Assembly: GCF_014217215.1 (NCBI RefSeq)
Contig: NZ_CP056080.1
Coordinates: 806,001-870,000 of the forward strand
DNA length: 64,000 nucleotides
From: Rothia nasimurium
Lineage (GTDB): Bacteria; Actinomycetota; Actinomycetes; Actinomycetales; Micrococcaceae
Direction of reading: 5' to 3'
Shown: piece after piece, positions 46,145 to 52,284 of the stretch
Position numbering within the stretch: position 1 is the stretch's first letter
Layout: each line of letters starts with the position of its first letter
Notes under the pieces: model-generated
What the model saw: the letters and a program-made list of their open reading frames with translations, nothing else
Database searches by the model: none
What the model was told of the DNA's origin: nothing
Made by a program: the position numbers and the translations under genes

Positions 46145-47170
46145 ATGTCCCCTGCATCCCCCCGTGCCGCTTTCAGCATTTGTGCAGTTAGCGCGGTGTT
46201 AGTTGGCGGTCTTGGTCTTACACCTGCTTCAGCCCAGAATTCAGTTCCGACGAGTCAAAGTAGCTCAGTGGAATATAGGCTAGATGTGCTTGCCGAGCAG
46301 GCACTTACAATTGATGAGCTTGAAGAAACTGCGTCTGCGTTCGTGGCGGTCGGTCAAGAAAGTTCAGCTGAGATTCCCAAAGACGCTATCGAGCCTATTG
46401 TCTTGGGAGCCGAGAGTGAAACTAAAATAGGGATTTTTCTTCCCGACAGTGAAGAAACCTCTACAGCAAAGAGCGGAGAGTTCGGAGAAATCGCCTTTGA
46501 ACATAACAACTCATCATCTACTTCCGTCTTGCCCTATGAGGACGGCTCTGTGCAAATGGTAACAACTATTGAAGAGGCTTCTGCCCCACAGGAATATACC
46601 TATAATTTGGAGCTACCGGATGATGCTAGTCTTGAGCTTCTTGAAGACGGAATGGTCCTGGTGCGGGATGCTGAAGGAAATTTTGTAGCGGGTGTAGCGG
46701 CTCCTTGGGCTAAGGACGCTAACGGTACAGATGTACCTACCCGGTATGAGATTAGAGGCTCTTCGCTAGTTCAGGTTATTGAGCATGATACTCCCGGTGT
46801 GGATTATCCTGTTACTGCTGACCCATTTTGGGGTAAAAACCTATTTACCGGTTTCTATCGTGACTGGTATGAGGGAGATGTCCGATACAACGGCTCAGTC
46901 ACTGTTTGGGGCGCCTTGGTGATGAGCGGTGGCGGAGGTGTTGGCGGATACCTCGCAGGACAGGGAATTATGCGAAATCAGGGGTGGGCGGAATGGACCA
47001 GTCGTTTCCCTACAATTACAAACAAAGCAACGTTGCGTCATCAGTACGAGTGCCATGTCGCTGCTAGTACATACGGCCTGCCGTGGACAGGTGCTTATAA
47101 CCTCGAACGTTTTCGGAGTGATAAGCCACACTGGTGGAACGGTGTTGTCCACCACCACTGTAATTGGTAA
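46145..47170 (+). CDS. Secreted DUF2599-domain protein
   Basis: The 341-residue protein has a signal peptide (ICAVSAVLVGGLGLTPASA) and an acidic middle region. A segment frequent in actinobacterial secreted proteins (HDTPGVDYPVTADPFWG) precedes a glycine-rich membrane-like stretch (ALVMSGGGGVGGYLAGQG). The C-terminus ATLRHQYECHVAASTYG ... NLERFR ... HHHCNW has the paired Cys and Trp/Asn/Arg pattern of DUF2599. Function is unknown; an exported effector or bacteriocin-like role is only a possibility. G+C is visibly lower than in the chromosome. A small membrane protein gene follows after five bases. Confidence 0.7.
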   Translation: MSPASPRAAFSICAVSAVLVGGLGLTPASAQNSVPTSQSSSVEYRLDVLAEQALTIDELEETASAFVAVGQESSAEIPKDAIEPIVLGAESETKIGIFLPDSEETSTAKSGEFGEIAFEHNNSSSTSVLPYEDGSVQMVTTIEEASAPQEYTYNLELPDDASLELLEDGMVLVRDAEGNFVAGVAAPWAKDANGTDVPTRYEIRGSSLVQVIEHDTPGVDYPVTADPFWGKNLFTGFYRDWYEGDVRYNGSVTVWGALVMSGGGGVGGYLAGQGIMRNQGWAEWTSRFPTITNKATLRHQYECHVAASTYGLPWTGAYNLERFRSDKPHWWNGVVHHHCNW

Positions 47171-47175
47171 AGCAC

Positions 47176-47421
47176 ATGAACAAACGCGTACAGAATAGAC
47201 ATCGGAAACCGACTTGGTCCGCTGTGGTTGGTGCTGTATCGTTGTTAGCTTCACTTGTAGCTGCTGGTATCGAATATCGAATCTGGGAAGCTTCAGGTGA
47301 ACCTTATCATTCAACTCCCCTATGGATAGTTGCTTGGCACTATATATCACTGCTAGTTATCGTGGTCAGTATTCTTTTACTGATTTGGCAGTTTCTGTTG
47401 CTGAAGCTTCAGAAAAAATAG
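47176..47421 (+). CDS. Small two-TM membrane protein
   Basis: The 81-residue protein has a basic N-terminus (MNKRVQNRHRKPTW) and two hydrophobic segments (SAVVGAVSLLASLVAAG and ISLLVIVVSILLLIWQF), ending LKLQKK. It starts at ATG 47176, five bases after the DUF2599 gene, so the two are co-transcribed and share a terminator. Size, topology and linkage fit an immunity or export partner, but no homology is recognised. Confidence 0.65.
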   Translation: MNKRVQNRHRKPTWSAVVGAVSLLASLVAAGIEYRIWEASGEPYHSTPLWIVAWHYISLLVIVVSILLLIWQFLLLKLQKK

Positions 47422-47427
47422 TTTTTG

Positions 47428-47470
47428 GTAGGCTCCGCTATGCGCGGAGCCTACTCTTCTTTTCTTTTAG
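47428..47470 (+). terminator. Rho-independent terminator
   Basis: A perfect 11-bp stem GTAGGCTCCGC / GCGGAGCCTAC with a 5-base loop is followed by TCTTCTTTTCTTTT. It ends the DUF2599 operon. Confidence 0.92.
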
Positions 47471-47507
47471 ACTTTTGAATAATCCTCTAGGGCCTCTTAC
47501 CTCATTG

Positions 47508-48257
47508 TTAGCCCCAATCAATTGGCGTGGTCTCGACGATTAGATTGTCGCTGTAACGGAACTGAAAAGCCCCACCAACATCTGCAACAGACGGCCCCGA
47601 ACAGGTCAAAAGCGTGATGGTGTAAGAGCCAGTCGACCGGAACACTCGCGCTTGCACCTCGCGTTGTTGCTGCAACTGGCTCTGAAGCTCCTCATTGCTT
47701 GGGTCAGCTGCCGCCTTTTGCTCCAGGGCCTCATCAAACTGTGGTGCCGTATAGAGACTCGTAAGCTGGGAGGCCACCACGTTGCCGTTCTCATCAGCTG
47801 TAAAAACTAGGTCGCACTCAGACAGTTCATGCAACTGCCCCCAGGCTGTTAGCTCACCGCCGTTCTTGCTGATAGCTCCCGGTTCAAAATCAACATGGCC
47901 CACGAGCAATGAGACACCCTGCGAAGATCCAATTTCCTCTGAATGGCTATAGATAATGCCGTCATTGGTGGTAGCAGATGTAGGTAGCGTGGTGCTGGGA
48001 CTAAAGGATGCTCCGGCGTTAATAGATGGTGCCCACCAGTTCATGGGGGATAGTTGCGGTATCGGGCCTATCTCAGCAGGCGGCTGGCACGTCACGTCCA
48101 TAAAACTCTGCTGAGGTGCTGGCGCTGAGTGGACAGTTTCGGACGGTGCAGGGGCCGCCATCTGGCTCCCAGGCGCGGAGGTCATAAAGAGCGATGCCGC
48201 CCCTAGAGCTGAAAGAGCAGACCCAGCTGCAAGTAATCTGGTCATGGTCTTGGCCAT
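47508..48257 (-). CDS. Class F-like sortase 2
   Basis: This 249-residue protein has a signal/anchor segment (about residues 8-30), a Pro/Ala linker, and sortase motifs LLVGHVDFEPG (His) and TLLTCSGPS (Cys about 219). Where sortase 1 has DNLRVG this one has DNLIVE, so the catalytic Arg is not obvious; the Arg in FRYSDN is a candidate. A Gln/Glu-rich insertion (NEELQSQLQQQREVQARVF) lies just before the Cys strand. ATG 48257 has AAGGAG seven bases upstream. It follows the surface-protein gene on the same strand across a strong hairpin, so that protein is its likely substrate. Confidence 0.78.
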   Translation of the reverse strand: MAKTMTRLLAAGSALSALGAASLFMTSAPGSQMAAPAPSETVHSAPAPQQSFMDVTCQPPAEIGPIPQLSPMNWWAPSINAGASFSPSTTLPTSATTNDGIIYSHSEEIGSSQGVSLLVGHVDFEPGAISKNGGELTAWGQLHELSECDLVFTADENGNVVASQLTSLYTAPQFDEALEQKAAADPSNEELQSQLQQQREVQARVFRSTGSYTITLLTCSGPSVADVGGAFQFRYSDNLIVETTPIDWG

Positions 48258-48277
48258 TGGGTTCTCCTTAATAGAAC

Positions 48278-48308
48278 TGTGGGGCCCGCACCAGGTGCAG
48301 GCCCCACA
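48278..48308 (-). promoter_or_regulatory. Intra-operon hairpin between surface protein and sortase 2
   Basis: TGTGGGGCC/GGCCCCACA outer and GCACC/GGTGC inner stems with one-base bulges form a near-perfect hairpin. It is not followed by a T-tract and stands just before the sortase ribosome binding site. It could act as a partial terminator or an mRNA-stability element setting more substrate than enzyme (inference). Confidence 0.65.
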
Positions 48309-48339
48309 GGGGTTCACGAGCTACAAGCTCAGCGTGCGT

Positions 48340-49299
48340 TTAGGCAGACTTCTTAGCGCGGCGGTACTGGAAGATAGCACCAGCCCCCAGCGCGAGAGCT
48401 AGCAAGCTGGTGAACCAGCCCGCTACCGCCTTGGTGTTGCTGGTGTTCTCAGCAGGTGCCTGAGCCTGCTGCGCTGCGGTGATTGAGGCTGCACCACCTG
48501 CCTTAAAGGTGGTCGCCGGGACGGTGCGCTCGGTGATGGTCTGCTTTCCGGTTGCCGCATCGGTGACGGTCTGGCGCACGGTAGTCTGCCCGGCTGCCGG
48601 GTTAGTGACATACTCGGTTGTTACCTGGTGGCCCTCTGCGGTGGTCTGCTGGGTAACGATGGTGGATGCGCCGGTGGTCTCGTCGGTGCTCTGCTCGGTA
48701 ACGGTGCCGGTCAGTACGATGTTCTGCTCTTCATCAATCTGCGGCGGTGCTACTACCTCGGCTACCGGGGCAGGGGGCTGCTCATTGGTTGCCGGGGTGG
48801 TCGGTTCTGCTACAGGGGTATCGGTGGCCACCGGTGATGCAGTCTCACTGGGTTCGGGGCTTGGCGCCGGGGCATCCGGGTTTACGGTCTCAACCGGCAC
48901 GGGGGTCGGTGAGGGAGCCGGTGACTCAGTTTCGATGGGCTCAACCGGTAGTGAGGGGTCAGCAGGCTCAGCCGGGGTAGTGGGGTCTGCTGGGGCTACA
49001 GGTTCAGCCGAATCTGAGGGGGCCGGGGTCGGCTCAGGCTCAACCGGGTCGCTGGGTGGGTCAATCGGGACAACCTCAATCGGGGCGATGGGGTCATCTT
49101 CAGTTGCTTCCTCACTCGGCACGGTCTCTACAGGAATTTCACCTGCAAGGGCATTTTCCTCAGCGGCGGGGGATACTGAGCTGGCGGCTGCGGTAGGTTC
49201 TGCGGTGGTTTCTTCTGCCATTGCTGCGGTGGAAGATAGGCCAGTAACAGCGATTCCTGCCGCCAGTAGCGCGGTGGCCGTCTTTGTATGAGCTGACAT
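48340..49299 (-). CDS. Proline-rich cell-wall protein with non-LPXTG sorting-like tail
   Basis: The 319-residue protein has a signal peptide (TATALLAAGIAVTGLSSTAAMA) and a long Pro/Glu/Ser/Thr spacer of about 150 residues. A compact Thr/Val-rich region (VTEQSTDETTGASTIVTQQT) follows. The C-terminus is AENTSNTKAVAGW, a hydrophobic segment (FTSLLALALGAGAIF) and a basic end (QYRRAKKSA). That is the layout of a sortase substrate, but no LPXTG or LAXTG is present; PAENTSN would be the place for a variant motif. ATG 49299 is preceded by AAGGAG. It is probably co-transcribed with sortase 2. Confidence 0.75.
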   Translation of the reverse strand: MSAHTKTATALLAAGIAVTGLSSTAAMAEETTAEPTAAASSVSPAAEENALAGEIPVETVPSEEATEDDPIAPIEVVPIDPPSDPVEPEPTPAPSDSAEPVAPADPTTPAEPADPSLPVEPIETESPAPSPTPVPVETVNPDAPAPSPEPSETASPVATDTPVAEPTTPATNEQPPAPVAEVVAPPQIDEEQNIVLTGTVTEQSTDETTGASTIVTQQTTAEGHQVTTEYVTNPAAGQTTVRQTVTDAATGKQTITERTVPATTFKAGGAASITAAQQAQAPAENTSNTKAVAGWFTSLLALALGAGAIFQYRRAKKSA

Positions 49300-49321
49300 A
49301 GGTGCCAGACTCCTTCCTATC

Positions 49322-49358
49322 ACATGATGTGATGTGAAATGATTTAATGTCATGACAT
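49322..49358. promoter_or_regulatory. Operator-like palindromes upstream of the surface-protein gene
   Basis: ATGTCATGACAT (49347-49358) is a perfect 12-bp palindrome, and CACATGATGTG just before it is another with a one-base centre. Both lie upstream of the wall-protein start. Regulator binding is only suggested by symmetry. Confidence 0.4.
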
Positions 49359-49508
49359 GGTAAGGAGCCTGCACAGCACCGCAAGCTCTAGCAAAATCCC
49401 CTGGGACAGACACTCGCAGAAACTGAACAGACTCCTTACTGATATATGCACCGGGCACCAGCAAACGGCGGGCTACCAAGCACACAAATTCACCTAGAGA
49501 AAAGAAGA

Positions 49509-49534
49509 GCCCCCTGGCTAATCGCCAGAGGGCA
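49509..49534 (-). terminator. Terminator of the zinc-ribbon-like/integrase transcripts
   Basis: A GCCCnCTGGC / GCCAGnGGGC stem is followed on the minus strand by TCTTCTTTTC, 27 bases after the stop at 49561. Confidence 0.8.
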
Positions 49535-49560
49535 GTTCTACCTCTTATCTACAGCAGGGC

Positions 49561-50035
49561 CTAGAATGGGTTCTCGTTGACTTCTGAGCCATCATCAAGA
49601 GCGGTTGTCAGACACTCCAGTAGATCCTTGGTCTCTGTATCTCGATAATCAATCCACCACCGGGCGGTGACGATAGATCGGGCAGGAACAAGGTACTGTT
49701 CCTCGAACTCTTCCTCGCTCAAGGCGGCGTCTTCGCCTCTGACAAGTTCCTCAAAAGCACCCATCAGTAGCTCATCTCGCACAGTCGTAGCCCAAGGCAC
49801 CTGCTTGGGGGTGCCCTCAAGCTCTGGTAATTCAAGGCGTGCTTGATTCTCCACGGCCTGCTGATAGAGCTGTTCCTTGAACTCCTGTGAGCCCTTTTTC
49901 TTGAAGCACTCGGTGCAGTCCTGGGATGCTAACCATGAGGCGAAACCTTTACGCCTGCCAGCTGCCTTATCTGAGAGGTCTCTCTTCGGTATGACCGCAT
50001 TTGAAGTCGATCGTAAAGACGGTAGGAATAGCCAT
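49561..50035 (-). pseudogene. Zinc-ribbon-like protein gene with a frameshift
   Basis: From ATG 50035 (AGGAG seven bases upstream) the frame reads FKCGHTEE and stops after 22 codons. Adding back a GA unit in the GAAGAGAGAC run near 49980 gives TEERDLSDKAAGRRKGFASW, then QDCTECFKKKG, and joins without break to the 97-residue open frame ending at 49561. The repaired product is about 158 residues with a C-x-H...C-x-x-C pattern at residues about 13-45 suggesting a zinc site, followed by an acidic helical tail with ARWWIDYRDT. Family and function are not recognised. A residual product could start at GTG 49854. Confidence 0.65.
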
Positions 50036-50060
50036 GTTCGTTCTCCTGGTTCAATGATTA

Positions 50061-50906
50061 TTATCGTTGGGTCTTGCCGGTCAGCTGAGGTGCCGCCGGT
50101 AAGTCTGTAAGAGCCTGAATAGCCTGGGTGAGCGCCGCATCGTCAAGGCCGATATAGCTCTGAGTGGTCGAAATATCTGCATGGCCTAGTAACTCCTGGA
50201 CAGCTCTGATGTCTTTGCACCTGGCATAAGTGGTGGTGGCGATCCAGTGCCTGAGCTGGTGGGTGGTAAAGCCCTCTCCTAGCAGGGCGCTGATTCGTTT
50301 ACCGATGAAGTCAGGGTGCCTGGGCCCTGCAAAGCGTCCAGGGAAGTAATAGCCCTGGGTCTTCATCTCTAGGTAGGGGAGTAGAACAGGGTGAGCTGGT
50401 ATTGAACGGGTTACAAGCCCTTTACCTTGTACTGTTATCCAGCCCTCGCTGTAGTCGTGGGTATCGAGCTTGGCTATTTCAAAGCGCCTTAGCCCTGCAT
50501 AGGCTGCTAGTAGAAGCATGAAAATATCCTCTGAACATTGGGTGTTATCCAGACCTTGCTGAAGTGCTGCTGCCGGTATTGGCCTTGCTTTGCCTCGGGG
50601 GACTTTGACCGATAGAAGAAGCCGCGCCGGGTTCTCAGGTCTGGTTCCAGTGATTTCTAGGTAGTAGAAGAATCTTCGTACTGTTCCCAAGGCATTCTTT
50701 TTGGTAGCCGGTTTCCATCTGGGGTTTGAGAGCCATTCTTGGAGCTGCCCTGTAGTGATGGTCGCAGGTGAAGCCTGTGGGTAGGCCTGGGATAGTAGGC
50801 TCAGCCACCGGGTTCTGGTGTAGACCGTAGACGGTTGTCGCCCGGCAGCTAGTAGCCATTGCGTGAATGCCTGGATTGTCGGTGCCCAAGAGGTTGCGTT
50901 TTCCAT
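50061..50906 (-). CDS. int: Tyrosine recombinase / integrase of the element
   Basis: This 281-residue recombinase has an N-terminal SAM-like core-binding domain (about residues 1-90) and a catalytic domain with AAYAGLRRFEIAKL (Arg I), FTTHQLRHWIATTTYA (His-x-x-Arg), LLGHADISTTQSYIG (His and the Tyr nucleophile), so the active site is complete. It is the only recombinase between the att repeats apart from the IS transposase and so is the expected enzyme for integration at tRNA-fMet. Arm-binding domain is absent or short, as in XerC/D-sized integrases. ATG 50906 follows AGGAGA. Confidence 0.92.
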   Translation of the reverse strand: MENATSWAPTIQAFTQWLLAAGRQPSTVYTRTRWLSLLSQAYPQASPATITTGQLQEWLSNPRWKPATKKNALGTVRRFFYYLEITGTRPENPARLLLSVKVPRGKARPIPAAALQQGLDNTQCSEDIFMLLLAAYAGLRRFEIAKLDTHDYSEGWITVQGKGLVTRSIPAHPVLLPYLEMKTQGYYFPGRFAGPRHPDFIGKRISALLGEGFTTHQLRHWIATTTYARCKDIRAVQELLGHADISTTQSYIGLDDAALTQAIQALTDLPAAPQLTGKTQR

Positions 50907-50964
50907 AGTTCTCCTAGTAGCTGTACTAAGGTGTGACTATGGTTATCCGCTTATTCTGGGCGGG

Positions 50965-51192
50965 TTATTCGTTTCTGAGCGTCAGGTGGTAAGTCCGCTT
51001 GATCCAGGCGATAGTATTTGATGCCCAGCGCCCATCTGAGGGGGTAGAAGCGAACCGCACGGCGGGCTTATCGGGAAACTTTGGATGAGTGGCCCGGTAA
51101 TGCCCGCCCTGTTTTAACTCCACCCTAAAACCGTTGTCTTCGAGTAACCTGGCTAAATCGCGTCCGTTATTCGGCATTGGGATTTTGTGCAT
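50965..51192 (-). CDS. HicA-like small protein
   Basis: The 75-residue protein (MHKIPMPNNGRDLARLLEDN, then GGHYRATHPKFPDKPAVRFA and WASNTIAWIKRTYHL) has the dsRNA-binding-like fold pattern of HicA, including the Gly-Gly-His strand in the place of the catalytic His. HicA toxins are mRNA interferases partnered by HicB; no HicB-like gene lies next to it, so toxin activity is uncertain. ATG 51192 has AGGAAG six bases upstream and overlaps the preceding membrane-protein gene by 26 bases. It is the last gene of the five-gene minus-strand micro-operon. Confidence 0.65.
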   Translation of the reverse strand: MHKIPMPNNGRDLARLLEDNGFRVELKQGGHYRATHPKFPDKPAVRFASTPSDGRWASNTIAWIKRTYHLTLRNE

Positions 51193-51403
51193 GAATCTTC
51201 CTACGGGGGCTGTAGACAACCAGACAGATATGACCGTAGAAAATTAGGGCTGCTAAGGCCCCAATCAGTAAGCCAAGAATGGCGGCGTCCACACGGTCAA
51301 CTAGCCCAGGAAAGCCGTATTTTCCACCAAAATAGACTCCATTGACACAGCATGAGAGCGTTAGCCAGAATATTCCGAGGTCGCGTTGCATACGGTTATA
51401 CAT
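51167..51403 (-). CDS. Small two-TM membrane protein
   Basis: The 78-residue protein has two hydrophobic segments (LGIFWLTLSCCVNGVYFGG and AAILGLLIGALAALIFYGHI) and a basic C-terminus (YSPRRKIHAQ). ATG 51403 overlaps the end of the NrdH-like gene by eight bases and its own end overlaps the HicA-like gene. Topology and overlaps suggest a phage-type gene cassette. The family is not recognised. Confidence 0.6.
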   Translation of the reverse strand: MYNRMQRDLGIFWLTLSCCVNGVYFGGKYGFPGLVDRVDAAILGLLIGALAALIFYGHICLVVYSPRRKIHAQNPNAE

Positions 51404-51650
51404 GGTGTACTTGCCTCGCTGCGAGCTGGTCAATTAAGTCGGGTCTGTACCCGCTCCATATTTGTGGTTCTTCACCGGGGACTTCAACGATAGGGGCTTG
51501 CAGTAGGCCACGGTCTTTGAGCCGCTGGGCTATTTCTGGTTCGTTTTCCAGCTTAATGAGTCGGTAGCTGATGTTGCGGTCGGTGAGTTTGCGCTGGGTG
51601 AGCCTGGACTGGTGGCATTCTGGGGTGGTGTAGAGGTTAACGATAGTCAT
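51396..51650 (-). CDS. NrdH/glutaredoxin-like protein with CxxS site
   Basis: This 84-residue thioredoxin-fold protein begins MTIVNLYTTPECHQSRLTQR. The usual NrdH active site is CxxC; here it is C-H-Q-S, a monothiol variant. QAPIVEVPGEEPQIWSGYRPDLIDQL carries the cis-Pro and the WSGYRPDxI motif typical of NrdH (described, not aligned). NrdH-like proteins are frequent in actinophages, where they may assist ribonucleotide reductase. It is the third gene of the micro-operon. Confidence 0.8.
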   Translation of the reverse strand: MTIVNLYTTPECHQSRLTQRKLTDRNISYRLIKLENEPEIAQRLKDRGLLQAPIVEVPGEEPQIWSGYRPDLIDQLAARQVHHV

Positions 51651-51655
51651 TGTGT

Positions 51656-51751
51656 TTACCTTGAAAGGGAGCTGTAAGTGATGAGGAGTAGGCCGATTAC
51701 AGATAGAGCGGCAATAGCGATGAGCAGTGTGAAAAGAAACGTGGTGTCCAT
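51656..51751 (-). CDS. 31-residue single-TM peptide
   Basis: The frame begins MDTTFLFTLLIAIAALSVIG and ends SSLSR, a single hydrophobic helix with almost no other sequence. It starts three bases after the stop of the 47-residue gene and ends five bases before the NrdH-like start, so spacing supports translation. A ribosome binding site is weak. Function is unknown. Confidence 0.5.
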   Translation of the reverse strand: MDTTFLFTLLIAIAALSVIGLLLITYSSLSR

Positions 51752-51754
51752 GTG

Positions 51755-51898
51755 CTAGTACCTGACTTCTATTGCGAGTTCAGGGTAATAGATCTCGAGA
51801 TGCTCGATTTTGTCGTTGATTTCCTGCTGCTTATCTGAAGAATGCAGAGCGATAACCGGGTTTTTGGTTGTTTTTGAGTAGCCGTAGATAGTAACCAT
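51755..51898 (-). CDS. 47-residue hypothetical protein
   Basis: The frame begins MVTIYGYSKTTKNPVIALHS, has a helical acidic middle (QQEINDKIEHLEIYYPE) and ends LAIEVRY. ATG 51898 has AAAGGA nine bases upstream, which is a good site. It is the first gene of the minus-strand micro-operon running away from attR. No homology is recognised. Confidence 0.6.
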   Translation of the reverse strand: MVTIYGYSKTTKNPVIALHSSDKQQEINDKIEHLEIYYPELAIEVRY

Positions 51899-52073
51899 CG
51901 GCGATGTCCTTTTGAATGAATTGAATAATGTAGGCAGTAGTTATTGGTCGCCTGATTGAGAGCTTGTAAATGAGCTTTCTTAATGACCCTCGCCTTTGAG
52001 GGCACCGATGGTGTACAATTTTTTGAGAAGAAAGGTTGTTTTCAAGACTTGGCTGAAAATTGGGTCTTGTAAT
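51899..52073. other. Right-end region of the element: promoter region and alternative C-terminal coding tail
   Basis: No gene is active here in the integrated state. On the minus strand an open frame of 30 codons leads out of the att core to TAA at 51982-51980. On an excised circle it would join the XRE regulator frame and give a tail ending ALKGEGH. The region must also hold the promoter of the micro-operon; no clear -35/-10 pair was found. Confidence 0.5.
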
Positions 52074-52110
52074 CCGGAGGCCGCAGGTTCAAATCCTGCC
52101 CCCGCAACCA
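52074..52110 (+). other. attR (37-bp core)
   Basis: It is identical to the tRNA-fMet 3' half at 42581-42617. Upstream sequence (TGGGTCTTGTAAT) only loosely resembles the anticodon arm, so no second functional tRNA is encoded. Confidence 0.9.
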
Positions 52111-52114
52111 AGAT

Positions 52115-52144
52115 ACGAAACCCACTCGAAAGAGTGGGTTTCGT
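52115..52144 (+). terminator. Original chromosomal tRNA terminator, displaced by integration
   Basis: ACGAAACCCACTC and its exact inverse close a GAAA tetraloop, directly after attR. Its position relative to the core matches where a terminator should follow the uninterrupted tRNA. Confidence 0.8.
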
Positions 52145-52284
52145 CGTTTAAACTACTCAGCAAGATAACCTTTCCCGTAGATGCTTACAAGCGGTAAGCA
52201 GGGCGTCAGTGCTCATCCGATTTATGCCCTACACTAGTGAAGTACTCTTCGCATACACTCGCATTTTTACCTCTAGGGATACTC

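Larger units (their letters stand above)
42581..52110. mobile_element. Integrative element in tRNA-fMet (about 9.5 kb)
   Basis: It is bounded by a perfect 37-bp direct repeat of the tRNA 3' half. It contains a tyrosine integrase, an XRE regulator at the left end, sortases and surface proteins, several small genes and an IS3 insertion. Base composition is more A/T-rich than the flanks, notably at 44.4-47.4 kb. No capsid, terminase, relaxase or replication gene is recognised, so it is a non-autonomous or decayed prophage-like or satellite-like island rather than a complete phage or ICE. Confidence 0.85.

Noticed and set aside
51769-52005. 78-codon minus-strand frame
   Set aside because: It overlaps the 47-residue gene in another frame, lacks a ribosome binding site and shows no domain pattern.
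52050-52110. Possible second tRNA-Met
   Set aside because: Only the 3' half is present; there is no D arm or proper anticodon stem, so it is the att repeat.
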